Shown: piece by piece, positions 1 through 8,965 of the stretch
How the letters are laid out: each line of letters starts with the position of its first letter
Numbering within the stretch: the stretch's first letter is position 1
Assembly: GCF_000425285.1 (NCBI RefSeq)
Contig: NZ_AUDD01000002.1
Span: 124,001 to 188,000, forward strand
DNA length: 64,000 bases
Origin: Acidipropionibacterium jensenii DSM 20535
GTDB lineage: Bacteria; Actinomycetota; Actinomycetes; Propionibacteriales; Propionibacteriaceae
Direction: 5' to 3'
Made by a program: the position numbers and the translations under genes
The notes under the pieces: model-generated
The model's database searches: none
Seen by the model: only the letters and a program-made list of their open reading frames with translations
Told to the model about the DNA's origin: nothing

Positions 1-493
1 CGCGTTCCAGCACCGAGGACAGCACGATCGCCAGGATCAGCGAGGGCAGCACCAGGAAGAAGTCGACGATCCGCATCAGCAGACCGCCCACCCAGCCGGT
101 GAAGTGGCCGGCGGCGATCCCGATGATGGTGCCGATGATCATCGACATCGCGGTGGCCGCGAAGCCGACCACCAGGGAGACCCGGGACCCCCACAGCATC
201 CGCACCCACAGTTCCCGGCCCTGGTCATCGGTGCCGAAGGGGTGGGCCCAGGAGGGCGGGGCGTATCGCGGGCTCTGGAGCAGCTGGGTGAGGTCGAGCA
301 TCCGGGTCGGGGCCAGCACCGGGGCCAGGATGGCCAGGATGATGATGACGGCCAGGATCCCCAGGCCGATCATGCCGGCCTTGTAGTGCCGGAACTCCCG
401 CCAGAACTCGCGGGCGGAGGCCGCCCGCCGGCTCCACGCCATGGCGCGGGCCGAGCTGGTCGGGGAGGTCGGGGTCGATGTGGTGGCGCTCAT
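1..493 (-). CDS. Peptide-type ABC transporter permease, DppC/OppC family (partial)
   Basis: Inner-membrane permease of a di/oligopeptide-type ABC importer. Only the N-terminal 164 residues are in the window; the rest lies beyond the left edge. The protein starts with a Ser/Thr-rich and basic cytoplasmic stretch, then a first membrane span at about residues 39-61, then the FGTDDQGRELW motif typical of DppC-type permeases and the beginning of further spans. The ATG overlaps the stop of the DppB-type gene upstream (ATGA), so the two are translationally coupled. Substrate cannot be told from the sequence; family assignment is firm. Confidence 0.9.
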   Translation of the reverse strand, partial: MSATTSTPTSPTSSARAMAWSRRAASAREFWREFRHYKAGMIGLGILAVIIILAILAPVLAPTRMLDLTQLLQSPRYAPPSWAHPFGTDDQGRELWVRMLWGSRVSLVVGFAATAMSMIIGTIIGIAAGHFTGWVGGLLMRIVDFFLVLPSLILAIVLSSVLER

Positions 494-1521
494 GCCGTCC
501 TCACCCTCGGGTCGAGCTGACGATAGACGAGATCGGCGAGCAGATTGGTCACGATGATGATCGCCGAGAAGACCACGAAGGTCCCCTGGAGCAGCGGCAG
601 GTCCGGTCCGCTGATCGCCTCATAGGTGAGTTTTCCCAGACCGGGCCAGGAGAACACCGTCTCGACCGTCACGGCACCGGCGATCAGCCCGCCGATGTGC
701 ATGAAGACCAGGGTGACGGTCGGCAGCAGGGCGTTGGGCACCGCGTGGCGGCTGCGCACCTTGTCCTCGCGCAGGCCCTTGGCCCGGGCGGTGGTGAGGT
801 AGTCCGCGCTCATCTCCTCGATGAGGGAGGCGCGCATCACCATGACGTACTGGGCGTAGACGACGGCGACCATCGTGATCACCGGGAGCACCATGTGCGA
901 GGCGACGTCGAGGACCTTGTCGAAGGTCCCGGTCGGTGGTGAGGGGCTGGTCATCCCGCCGGTCGGGAACCAGTGCAGGGAGCCGCCGAAGACCATCAGC
1001 AGCAGCAGGGCGAGCCAGAAGGTGGGCACCGACCAGAACACCAGGGAGGTGCCGGAGGTGATCCGGTCGAACCAGGAGCCGTGCTTCCAGGCCGACCTCT
1101 GGCCCAGCCACAGTCCCAGCGCGATGGCGATCACCGCGGCGGTCCCGGTGAGCAGGATGGTGTTCCAGAAGTACTCCCCGATGAGGCTGGCGACCGACTG
1201 CTTGTACACATAGGAGTCGCCGAAGTTCAGGGTGAAGACGTTGACCAGGTAGTTCCAGAACTGGACGATCATCGGCTTGTTGAGGCCGAGCTGTTCGCGC
1301 AGCTGGTCCATCTGGGCCGCGCTCATCGGACGCTCCTTGGCCATCCGGGCCACCGGGTCGCCGGGGATCAGCTTGAAGGCGAAGAAGCCGAGCAGGATCA
1401 CCAGCACCATCGAGATCGCCGCTCCGCCCAGCTTGGACAGCAGGTATCGGATCGCCGGGACGCCGCGCGGCGGCTCGTCGGTCTCCTGGGCGGCGACCGT
1501 GGGGGTGAGGGCTGTGCTCAT
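490..1521 (-). CDS. Peptide-type ABC transporter permease, DppB/OppB family
   Basis: 343-residue inner-membrane permease that pairs with the DppC-type protein encoded downstream. It has the family layout: a cytoplasmic N-terminus, a first span at about residues 35-52 followed by the IPGDP motif, a periplasmic loop with LGLNKP, then five further spans. The cytoplasmic EAA loop that contacts the ATPase is seen as DYLTTARAKGL. I chose the ATG at 1519-1521 because AAGGAG lies 6 nt upstream; an in-frame start at 1572 has no such site. It follows the binding-protein gene after a 126-nt gap that holds a strong hairpin. Confidence 0.93.
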   Translation of the reverse strand: MSTALTPTVAAQETDEPPRGVPAIRYLLSKLGGAAISMVLVILLGFFAFKLIPGDPVARMAKERPMSAAQMDQLREQLGLNKPMIVQFWNYLVNVFTLNFGDSYVYKQSVASLIGEYFWNTILLTGTAAVIAIALGLWLGQRSAWKHGSWFDRITSGTSLVFWSVPTFWLALLLLMVFGGSLHWFPTGGMTSPSPPTGTFDKVLDVASHMVLPVITMVAVVYAQYVMVMRASLIEEMSADYLTTARAKGLREDKVRSRHAVPNALLPTVTLVFMHIGGLIAGAVTVETVFSWPGLGKLTYEAISGPDLPLLQGTFVVFSAIIIVTNLLADLVYRQLDPRVRTA

Positions 1522-1603
1522 GACGGCTCCTTCAAAGTTGTGCAGTGGCGTGGCGCGCGGGCACCGGCGCACAGGGGGCGGTGCGGCGTCACGCCGGCAG
1601 GAA

Positions 1604-1641
1604 GATCGGGGACGCCGGCGCGCTGGCCGGCGTCCCCGATC
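1604..1641 (-). promoter_or_regulatory. Perfect 16-bp intercistronic hairpin between binding-protein and permease genes
   Basis: Arms at 1604-1619 and 1626-1641 are perfectly complementary (GATCGGGGACGCCGGC and its complement) around a 6-nt loop. The hairpin starts 7 nt after the binding-protein stop and has no U-tract, so it may act as a partial terminator or a 3' stabiliser that raises binding protein over permease. Confidence 0.75.
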
Positions 1642-1647
1642 TGTGGA

Positions 1648-3492
1648 TCACTCGGTCTCGTCGGCGTGACGACGCCGCACGAGCACCCAGACGACGCCGG
1701 CGATCACCAGGACCGCGACGACGATCCCTCCGACGATCAGTCCGGTGTGCGAGTTGGACGCGTTGTTCGAACCGCTCACCGGGGCCACCGTGAGGTAGCC
1801 CCAGTAGCCGGCCTGGTTGGCGATGATGCCGCCCTTGGCGGGCTGCAGCTCGAATCCGGTGAACCGGTCGGACCGGTAGGCCTCCAGCGAGTTGGCGTAC
1901 CAGATCGCGATCTGCGGGGTGTCGGTGTAGTTCTGCGCCAGCATCTTCTGGACGATCGCGCGGCGCTGGGTCTCATTGAGCTCGGCGCGTTGGGCGGCGT
2001 ACATCTTGTCGAAGTCCGGGTTGCAGTAGCCGTCCTGGGTCGTGCCGCCGGTGCCGTCGGTGCGGGTCGGACGCGAGTCGCAGGTGTTGATGCCGAGCTG
2101 GTAGTCCGGATCCGGGTTGATGCTCCAACCCGAGAAGTACATGTCGTAGTTGCCCTTGATGGTCCGGTCGGAGATCGTGTCGGAGTCGCTGGACTGCACC
2201 TGGAGATCGATGCCGACCGACTTCAGCCACGGCTTGAGGTAGTCGGCGCTGGTCTGCTCGGTCGGATCGCTGGAGTCGACGAGCAGCCGGAGGCTGAGCT
2301 TCTGGCCGCCCTTGGCGCGGATCCCGTCGGGGCCGACCTTCCAGCCGTCCTCGTCCAGGGTCTTCTTGGCCGCCGCCGGGTCGTACTTGATGATCGCCGG
2401 GTCGGTGGTGGGCAGGCTCCACTTCGGGAAGGAGGAGGGGATGAAGCTGGTGGCCTCGGCCCCCTGCCCGTTGAGCACCTTGGCCAGCAGGGTCTTGTTG
2501 TCGATGGCCTGACGCAGGGCGTGACGGACCTTGACATCCTTCAGGGCTGCCGCACCGGTGCCGAAGGGCTTGTTGTCACGGGTCTGCATGCCGACGTTGA
2601 GGCTGATCGAGGTGTACCGGCGGCCGGTTCCGGAGTGGGTGGTGACTCCGGAGGCGCCCTTGAGGGCGTTGAACTGGGTCGACGACAGCCCGGTGACCAG
2701 GTCGACGTCACCGGAGCGCAGGGCCTGCACCTGGGCGTCGGAGTTCGTGTAGTAGATGTACTGCAGCCCGGAGACCTTGGGGGCGCCCCGCCAGAAGTTG
2801 GGGTTGGCCTTGAAGGTGATCGACTGGTTGGCCTTGTAGCTGGCCAGCTGGAAGGGGCCCGAGCCAACCGTGTTCGACTCATTGGCGAACTTCGCCGGAT
2901 CCTTGACCTTGGACCAGACGTGCTGGGGGACGATCGGGATCTCGACGCCGGGGTTGGGGGCCTGCGGTGCCTTGAGGTTGATCACGACGGTCTTGGCGTC
3001 GGGGGTGTCGACGCTGGCGAAGTTGCTCACCAGGTTGCCGTTGGCGACCGCCATGTCGGGAACCTTCATCATCTGCTCATAGGTGTACTTCACATCGGCA
3101 GAGGTGATCGGCTGACCGTCGGACCACTTGAGGCCGTCCTGGAGGGTGTAGGTCCAGGTCTTGCCGTCCGAGGAGGTCTTCCAGGAACCGGCGAGCCCCT
3201 TGGTCGGCGAGCCGTCCGTCTGGTCGTTGGCGACCAGGTTCTCGTACATGTACCTGATCGCGTTGGTCGGCAGCAGGTAGATCGAGGTGAAGGGGTTGAA
3301 GCTGTCGACGAATCCCGAGGTCGCGATCCTCAGCACGCTGGGGCTCGCCGAGCTCGACGCCGCGGGAGAGGAGTCCGCGCGGTCCTGGCTGGGTGCCGCC
3401 TGAGCCACCCCCCCGATCGAACCGGCGGCAAGCAGGGCACCTGCCACCAAGGAGGCGGACACGGTCCTCAGGCCGCGTGATCTGGTACGCAT
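1648..3492 (-). CDS. Peptide-type ABC transporter substrate-binding protein with C-terminal membrane anchor
   Basis: 614-residue extracytoplasmic solute-binding protein of family 5 (DppA/OppA type), the substrate receptor for the permeases encoded downstream. It has a twin-basic Sec signal peptide ending near an AQA-type site at about residue 31 and no lipobox cysteine. The family 5 fold is recognisable by a motif around YTLQDGLKWSDG. The C-terminus carries a single hydrophobic span at about residues 582-603, followed by RRRH, so the protein is probably held in the membrane by its tail. The start at 3490-3492 is supported by an AAGGA site; a longer frame from 3561 would spoil the signal peptide. 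Substrate unknown; peptide is the family default. Confidence 0.9.
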   Translation of the reverse strand: MRTRSRGLRTVSASLVAGALLAAGSIGGVAQAAPSQDRADSSPAASSSASPSVLRIATSGFVDSFNPFTSIYLLPTNAIRYMYENLVANDQTDGSPTKGLAGSWKTSSDGKTWTYTLQDGLKWSDGQPITSADVKYTYEQMMKVPDMAVANGNLVSNFASVDTPDAKTVVINLKAPQAPNPGVEIPIVPQHVWSKVKDPAKFANESNTVGSGPFQLASYKANQSITFKANPNFWRGAPKVSGLQYIYYTNSDAQVQALRSGDVDLVTGLSSTQFNALKGASGVTTHSGTGRRYTSISLNVGMQTRDNKPFGTGAAALKDVKVRHALRQAIDNKTLLAKVLNGQGAEATSFIPSSFPKWSLPTTDPAIIKYDPAAAKKTLDEDGWKVGPDGIRAKGGQKLSLRLLVDSSDPTEQTSADYLKPWLKSVGIDLQVQSSDSDTISDRTIKGNYDMYFSGWSINPDPDYQLGINTCDSRPTRTDGTGGTTQDGYCNPDFDKMYAAQRAELNETQRRAIVQKMLAQNYTDTPQIAIWYANSLEAYRSDRFTGFELQPAKGGIIANQAGYWGYLTVAPVSGSNNASNSHTGLIVGGIVVAVLVIAGVVWVLVRRRHADETE

Positions 3493-3946
3493 CTGGTCAT
3501 CCTTCGTCCAAGAAGCGGAGCCCACCGCGGGCCCCGTAGAGCAGTGATCTGAACGCATCACACCACGTCCGACGCATGAACATGCGAGTTATTACAAGAC
3601 TTTTACCTGACCGAGACATAGCGGAACCATCTCCAAACCAGGAATGAATCCTGTCCTGAAGGTACTATGTCGGATTTATTCCGGATGTGGTGAGGCATCT
3701 CAGATCGTGAGGCGTCAGATCCGGACCGCCGGGAGTCCCTGAGCGGGTCGATCGCGATCCCTGCCGAACCCCTATCATCTCCGGCAGAGGGTGCCCATCC
3801 GGACACCTTCGTGAGGTGACTATCCAACACGTATCCTCTCGTTGCGGACAGTCCCGACAGGTCTGGACCGGGTCTCACGCCCCGATCGCCCAGTCCCGGC
3901 CCTCACACGCTCAGTCCTCCTGCACATCGTCAGAATGGGAACCACC
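3493..3946. promoter_or_regulatory. Divergent regulatory region between transporter and cassette
   Basis: 454 bp with lower GC than its surroundings and no convincing gene. It must hold the promoters of the minus-strand binding-protein gene and the plus-strand aminotransferase cassette. Visible elements are an inverted repeat CGCATG-AA-CATGCG at 3573-3586, about 80 bp upstream of the binding-protein start, and -10-like hexamers TATCAT (3773-3778) and TATCCT (3832-3837) on the plus strand. Either would give the cassette a leader of about 100-160 nt. No clear -35 boxes were found. Confidence 0.5.
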
Positions 3947-4819
3947 ATGAAGCCGTTGATCCTGAACTTCCTGGACCTCTCCACCCCGGAGGGGTCGTTC
4001 GCCCGCCGCGAGCCCGACGAGGCACTCATCCGGGTCGACAATCTGGGCATCACCCGGGGAGACGGGATCTTCGAGACGGCTGGCGTCATCGAGGGCGTGC
4101 CGCTGGCCCTGGAGGCCCACCTGGCCCGGTTCGCCCGCTCGGCGAGCATGCTCGACCTGCCCGAGCCCAACCTCGACCTGTGGCGTCGCGTCGTGGTGGA
4201 CACCGCCCACCAGATGGCCGACGCCGGGGTCCTCACCGGCGTCAAGTTCTGCATGACCCGCGGCATCGAGGGGGAGGTCTCGGCCCCCACCGGATGGGCG
4301 CTGGGATTCATCGCCGACGACCCGACCGCGGTCCGCCGCGACGGGATCGACGTCGTCAAGCTGGACCGCGGCTTCCGCCACGACGTCGCCGAGACCTCGC
4401 CCTGGCTGCTCCAGGGGGCCAAGACGCTGTCCTACGCCGTCAACAAGTCGGTGCTGCGCGAGGCCGAGCGCCGCGGCGCCACCGATGTCATCTTCACCAG
4501 CACCGACGGCTACATCCTCGAGGGGCCCAGCTCCTCCCTGGTGGCGCGGATCGACGGCGTCTACGTCACCCCGCCGCCGAGCATGGGGATTCTCCCCGGA
4601 ACCACCCAGGGAGACATCTTCACCTGCCTGGAGCGTCGCGGTCTGGCCACCCGCGTCGACGCCGTGAAGGTCGCCGACCTGGACCGCGCCGATGGGGTGT
4701 GGCTGTGCTCCAGCACCCGCGGCGCCGCCCCGGTGCGCACCATCGACGGCAATGCGGTCCCCCTGGACCACGCCGCCACCGAGCTCATCAACGGCGACCT
4801 CGACGCCAGGCGGTCCTGA
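3947..4819 (+). CDS. Class IV PLP-dependent aminotransferase (IlvE/PabC/D-amino acid transaminase fold)
   Basis: 290-residue fold-type IV PLP enzyme. The family includes branched-chain aminotransferase, D-amino acid aminotransferase and aminodeoxychorismate lyase. The PLP lysine is K159 in GAKTLSYAVN, and the later LEGPSSSL motif supplies the conserved glutamate before the phosphate-binding region. Near the N-terminus GDGIFET is typical of the family. I chose ATG 3947 with GGGA just upstream; ATG 3935 is a possible alternative. The next gene starts 4 nt after the stop, so this is the first gene of a coupled four-gene cassette. Context with a dipeptidase favours an amino-acid role rather than folate synthesis, but the exact activity is open. 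Confidence 0.85.
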   Translation: MKPLILNFLDLSTPEGSFARREPDEALIRVDNLGITRGDGIFETAGVIEGVPLALEAHLARFARSASMLDLPEPNLDLWRRVVVDTAHQMADAGVLTGVKFCMTRGIEGEVSAPTGWALGFIADDPTAVRRDGIDVVKLDRGFRHDVAETSPWLLQGAKTLSYAVNKSVLREAERRGATDVIFTSTDGYILEGPSSSLVARIDGVYVTPPPSMGILPGTTQGDIFTCLERRGLATRVDAVKVADLDRADGVWLCSSTRGAAPVRTIDGNAVPLDHAATELINGDLDARRS

Positions 4820-4823
4820 TCGC

Positions 4824-5921
4824 GTGATCGGCGTCATCGACGGACACAACGACCTCGCCTGGGCCTGCCGCGAGAAGCGCGGCTACCGGGTCGACGGGCT
4901 GGACGGGACCGACGGCCCGGTCGCTGGCCTGCACACCGACCTGGCGCGGCTGAGAGCCGGGCAGGTGCAGGGGCAGTTCTGGTCGGTGTGGGTCGAACCG
5001 GTTCTCGATGGCGCCGAGCAGGTCACCGCCACCCTCGAGCAGATCGACTTCGTCCACCGGCTGGTGGCCGCCCATCCCGACCGGCTCGAGCTGGCCGGCA
5101 CCGCCGAGGAGGCCCGCCGGGCGGCCGCCCGCGGCCGGATCGCCTCCCTCATCGGGGTGGAGGGGGGAGCGCAGATCGGCGGTTCCCTCGCCGTGCTGCG
5201 CCAGTACGCCCGGCTGGGGGCCCGCTACATGACCCTCACCTGGTCGCGCACCACCGACTGGGCCGACTCCGCCACCGACCTGCCGCGCCACGCCGGGCTG
5301 ACCGCCTTCGGCCGCGACGTGGTCGCCGAGATGAACCGGATCGGGATGCTGGTGGACCTGGCCCATGTGGCGCCGTCGACGATGCGCGACGCCCTGGCGG
5401 TGGCCACCCGTCCGGTGATGGTCTCCCACTCGGCGACCGCGGCGCTGTGCGACCATCCGCGCAACGTGCCCGACGACGTCCTGGCCCGGATCGGATCGAC
5501 CGGCGGGGTGGTGATGGTCGCCCTGGTGCCCTCCTTCGTGAGCCAGGCGCGCCACGACTGGGTGGAGGCCGGCGAGATCGGCGAACCGCCGGCCGTCGGG
5601 ATCGCCGATGTCGCCGACCAGATGGACCACGTCCGCGAGGTGGCGGGGATCGACGCGGTCGGGATCGGCGCCGACTACGACGGCACCGGGTCGATGCCCG
5701 AGGGCCTGGAGGACGTCTCCCACTACCCCGATCTGTTCGCCGTGCTGTCGCGACGCGGCTGGTCGGAGACCGACCTGGCAGCCACCGCCCACGGCAATGT
5801 GCTGCGGGTGCTGGAGGCCAGCGACCCCGACTACCGGGCCTTCCTGGCCGGGACGGCCGGCCAGCCAGACCCGCACGCCATCGTCCCGGCCGTCGACACC
5901 TTCACCAGGGAGCAGCACTGA
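4824..5921 (+). CDS. M19-family membrane-type dipeptidase homologue
   Basis: 365-residue zinc dipeptidase of peptidase family M19 (renal dipeptidase type), which cleaves dipeptides including those with a C-terminal D-residue. Visible metal and active-site features are GHNDLAW near the N-terminus (H8, D10), GVEGG with the bridging Glu at about 113, the DLAHV and VSHSA motifs carrying the later histidines, and GIGADYDG near the C-terminus. No signal peptide, so it acts in the cytosol. The GTG at 4824 begins directly at the first strand, 4 nt after the upstream stop. The stop overlaps the next ATG by one base. Family call is strong; substrate is inferred. Confidence 0.92.
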   Translation: MIGVIDGHNDLAWACREKRGYRVDGLDGTDGPVAGLHTDLARLRAGQVQGQFWSVWVEPVLDGAEQVTATLEQIDFVHRLVAAHPDRLELAGTAEEARRAAARGRIASLIGVEGGAQIGGSLAVLRQYARLGARYMTLTWSRTTDWADSATDLPRHAGLTAFGRDVVAEMNRIGMLVDLAHVAPSTMRDALAVATRPVMVSHSATAALCDHPRNVPDDVLARIGSTGGVVMVALVPSFVSQARHDWVEAGEIGEPPAVGIADVADQMDHVREVAGIDAVGIGADYDGTGSMPEGLEDVSHYPDLFAVLSRRGWSETDLAATAHGNVLRVLEASDPDYRAFLAGTAGQPDPHAIVPAVDTFTREQH

Positions 5922-6643
5922 TGCACACCGCACCCACCGTTCTGGTGGTCGTCAACTCACCGACCTCGGGGCCCCGCAGGCTGCGGGGCTGGCTGGAGGC
6001 CGACGGACTGGAGATCTGCCAGCGGCTGGCCTCCGAGGGGCTGCCCGAGGACCTGTCGGGGATCGACGGCCTGATCATGCTCGGCGGCGGGCTGATGCCC
6101 GACGAGTTCGACCGGGCGCCCTGGCTGCGCGGGGAGCGGACCCTGGCCCTGTCGGCCATCGCCGAGGACCTGCCCACCCTGGGGATCTGCCTGGGCGGTC
6201 AGCTGCTGGCCGACGTCGCCGGCGGCCAGGTGCGCGCCAGGACCGGACCCAAGGAGCGCGGGGCGACCCTCATCCACGCCACCGCGGACGGTGCCTCGGA
6301 CCCCGTCATCGGCGGTCTGGGCAGCGGCACCCCGATGATCGAGAACCACCAGGACATGATCACCGAGCTGCCCCCCGATGCGGTCCTGCTGGCCTCCTCG
6401 AAGGCGCTGGCGAACCAGGCCTTCCGGCTCGGCGACCACGTCCGCGGACTCCAGTTCCACCCCGAGGCCAGTGCCGAGAGCCTGGCCGGCTGGGACGAGG
6501 CGGCGCTCACCGCCGACGGGTTCTCCCGCGACGAGCTGGTCGCCGAGGCCCAGCGGGTCGACGCCGTCAACACGGCCGCCGCCCGACGGCTCGTCGACGC
6601 CTTCGCCGCCGAGGTGAGGGCCGCCTTCGAGGAGCGGCGGTGA
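5921..6643 (+). CDS. Class I glutamine amidotransferase-like protein
   Basis: 240-residue stand-alone class I glutamine amidotransferase domain (GMP synthase-like type 1). The catalytic triad is complete: nucleophile C90 in GICLGGQL, H180 and E182 in QFHPEA. No synthetase domain is fused and no obvious partner synthetase is encoded nearby, so it may hydrolyse a gamma-glutamyl compound rather than feed ammonia to another enzyme; that is inference. TGATG overlap with the dipeptidase and GTGA overlap with the next gene make it the middle of a coupled operon. Confidence 0.87.
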   Translation: MHTAPTVLVVVNSPTSGPRRLRGWLEADGLEICQRLASEGLPEDLSGIDGLIMLGGGLMPDEFDRAPWLRGERTLALSAIAEDLPTLGICLGGQLLADVAGGQVRARTGPKERGATLIHATADGASDPVIGGLGSGTPMIENHQDMITELPPDAVLLASSKALANQAFRLGDHVRGLQFHPEASAESLAGWDEAALTADGFSRDELVAEAQRVDAVNTAAARRLVDAFAAEVRAAFEERR

Positions 6644-8253
6644 GTCCGGCCGGGCGGCTGGACCCGGCCGGGGCGCTGCGCTGCCCGGTCGGGGAGCCCT
6701 GGCAGCCCCCCTCGGGGTTCGCCAAGATCTGCCAGCAGGTGCTCGCCGCCCAGCTGGACGCCGCGACCCTGGCACTGGCGCCGTCGTGCGTTGCCGCGAT
6801 CACCTGGCGCGGCCGCGTGGTGGCGGTGCACACCAGCGGCCAGCCGCGGATGGACGGTGCACCGGCCGGGCCCGGCACCGTCTACCGGATCGCCTCGATG
6901 TCGAAGTCCTTTCTCGCCGCCGCCGCACTGTCGCTGCGCGAGGACGACGTCCTGAACCTGGACCGGCCCGCCCGCGAACTCATCGGCGGACTCGAGTCCG
7001 CCCGGTTCGGTGCCGGAGGTGCCGGATCGGTGCCCTTGGACGCCACCCTCGACGAGCTGCTGAGCAACCGCTCGGGGATCGCCGAGGACAACCCGTGGGG
7101 TGACGAGCACCTGGCCGAACCGCGGGAGTGGATGGCCGACCGGGTGGCCGAGGGACTGCGCCTGAGCGCCTTCCCCGGCACCGTCTACCAGTACTCCAAT
7201 CTCGGCGTCTCCCAGACCGGCCGAGCCATCGAGGCGGTCACCGGGATCCCGGTCGAACAGGTCGTCCGGGAGCGGATCCTCGACCCGCTGGGCCTGTCGG
7301 CCACCCGGGCCGATCCCTCGATGTACCCCGACGGCACCGATCTGGCGCGGGGGTTCCGCACCTTCGACGACGGATCCCACTTCCGGCCCGAACCCTTCGT
7401 GGGGTCGGGGGCGCTGGGCTGCATCGGCGAACTGTTCAGCACCGTCGGCGACGTCGCCAGCTGGATGCACTTCCTCGGATCGGCCTTCGACGAGATTCCC
7501 GACCCGGGTCTCGAGACCGTCCTGTCGGCCTCCTCGCGGCGTCGGATGCAGACCGGCCACACCCTGATGCGAACCACCGAGTGGCCCTTCGCGGGACGTC
7601 GACTGGACGGCGCGGGATACGGCTACGGACTGATCTGCGAGCTCGACCACCGGTTCGGGCGGGTGGCCCAGCACTCCGGAGGGCTGCCCGGGTTCTCCTC
7701 CCACATGCGCTGGCACCCCACCACCGGGATCGGCGTGGTGGTGATGGCCAACTCGAACTCCTTCGGCGCCTGGCGTCCGGCCTCGGCGATCCTGAGCACC
7801 GTGCTGGACGCCGTGGAGGCCCCCTCCGCCCGGGTGCGAGTGTGGCCCGAGGCCCTCGAGGCGGCGTCCCGGATGGAACGCACCCTGGTCTCGGGCGGAA
7901 GTCTGGAGGACCTCCTCGAGCCGGTCCCCGACACCGGCCTGCTGTCGCGCAATGTGCTGCGCGACGTCCCCTGGGCAGTGCGCTCGCAGCGGCTGGCGGC
8001 GCTGACCGACCAGGCCGGCCCGGTGCAGGAGAACCTGCCCCCGCTGGCCGAGAGGATCCTCACCGCGCCGACCCCGGCCGCGCTGCGCTGGGCGGTGCCC
8101 TGTCAACGGGCCACCCTGGTCTGCGACCTGCGGATGGCCGGACTGCACCACCCCGTGGTCCAGGCGATCGACACCCAGCTCGCCGGCCCCGACGGGCGCA
8201 AACCCGCCGGCGAGCAGAGTCTGGCCCAGGATCACATCCAGGTGCTCATCTGA
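6640..8253 (+). CDS. Serine hydrolase, beta-lactamase/S12 family
   Basis: 537-residue penicillin-recognising serine hydrolase (class C beta-lactamase, D-aminopeptidase, esterase superfamily). The three signature elements are present: S86-M-S-K89 (SxxK), Y185-S-N (YxN) and H345-S-G. No signal peptide or membrane span is evident, so it looks cytosolic. The roughly 190 residues after HSGG exceed a minimal domain and I do not recognise a second domain in them. The GTG at 6640 is preceded by GAGGAG and overlaps the upstream stop by GTGA. The neighbouring dipeptidase and aminotransferase suggest D-amino-acid peptide or amide hydrolysis. Confidence 0.88.
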   Translation: MSPAGRLDPAGALRCPVGEPWQPPSGFAKICQQVLAAQLDAATLALAPSCVAAITWRGRVVAVHTSGQPRMDGAPAGPGTVYRIASMSKSFLAAAALSLREDDVLNLDRPARELIGGLESARFGAGGAGSVPLDATLDELLSNRSGIAEDNPWGDEHLAEPREWMADRVAEGLRLSAFPGTVYQYSNLGVSQTGRAIEAVTGIPVEQVVRERILDPLGLSATRADPSMYPDGTDLARGFRTFDDGSHFRPEPFVGSGALGCIGELFSTVGDVASWMHFLGSAFDEIPDPGLETVLSASSRRRMQTGHTLMRTTEWPFAGRRLDGAGYGYGLICELDHRFGRVAQHSGGLPGFSSHMRWHPTTGIGVVVMANSNSFGAWRPASAILSTVLDAVEAPSARVRVWPEALEAASRMERTLVSGGSLEDLLEPVPDTGLLSRNVLRDVPWAVRSQRLAALTDQAGPVQENLPPLAERILTAPTPAALRWAVPCQRATLVCDLRMAGLHHPVVQAIDTQLAGPDGRKPAGEQSLAQDHIQVLI

Positions 8254-8371
8254 ACCTGCCTGCGGGATCGACGCGGCGCCGGAATAGGGGCAGAGTAGAT
8301 GACGTTTCACCTATTCGGTTGGGCTCGCCCCCGGCCGCAACCCCTGTGAACCGTCACCGAAAGGCAACGAT

Positions 8372-8947
8372 ATGAAGATCGGCATCATCTCCGGGTCCGT
8401 GCGGCAGGGCCGCAACTCCGCCCACGTCGCACGGTGGGTCGCCTCCAGCGTCAAGGACCTGGGCCTGGCCGACGTCGACTTCGAGGTCGTTCCGCTCGCC
8501 GACTACCAGCTGCCGGCCTTCGACTCCCCGATCAGCCCGATGGCCGCCACCGAGCCCTTCGAGAACCCGGAGGTGGCCCGTTGGGGACGCACGATCGCCT
8601 CCTTCGACGCGTACATCCTGGTCACCCCGGAGTACAACCACTCCGTCCCCGGCGCCCTGAAGAATGCCGTCGACTGGCTGGGCCGCGAGCTGCACGGCAA
8701 GCCGATCGCCTTCGTCTCCTACGGGGCCGACGGCGGGGTGCGCGCCACCGAGCACTGGCGTCAGATCGTGGCCAACTTCGAGATGATCGACATCCGCTCC
8801 AGCATCGCGCTGGGGCTGTTCACCGACTTCGACAAGGACGGCATCGCCCCTCAGCCGCGCCGCGCCGCCGAGATCGCCACCCTGGCGAACTCCCTGGTGG
8901 CCACCACCCGTCGCTGGCAGCGCGACCTCACCAGCCAGGCCGCCTGA
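8372..8947 (+). CDS. NAD(P)H-dependent FMN reductase family protein
   Basis: 191-residue flavodoxin-fold reductase of the NADPH-dependent FMN reductase family, which transfers hydride from NAD(P)H to flavin or quinone-type acceptors. Family motifs are the N-terminal GSVRQGRNS phosphate-binding loop and TPEYNHSVPG followed by LKNAVDW. Length matches the family. The ATG at 8372 has AAAGG about 8 nt upstream. It sits alone between the serine hydrolase (118-bp gap) and a convergent amine oxidase gene. Confidence 0.9.
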   Translation: MKIGIISGSVRQGRNSAHVARWVASSVKDLGLADVDFEVVPLADYQLPAFDSPISPMAATEPFENPEVARWGRTIASFDAYILVTPEYNHSVPGALKNAVDWLGRELHGKPIAFVSYGADGGVRATEHWRQIVANFEMIDIRSSIALGLFTDFDKDGIAPQPRRAAEIATLANSLVATTRRWQRDLTSQAA

Positions 8948-8965
8948 GGGCCCCGGCCGTCGAGG

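Noticed and set aside
973-3480. 835-residue plus-strand open frame
   Set aside because: Antisense to the binding-protein and permease genes; composition (Gly/Val/Asp/Arg) is the usual shadow of high-GC genes; no start site or family motif.
3603-3878. 91-residue minus-strand frame in the divergent region
   Set aside because: No ribosome site and no recognisable domain; region looks regulatory.
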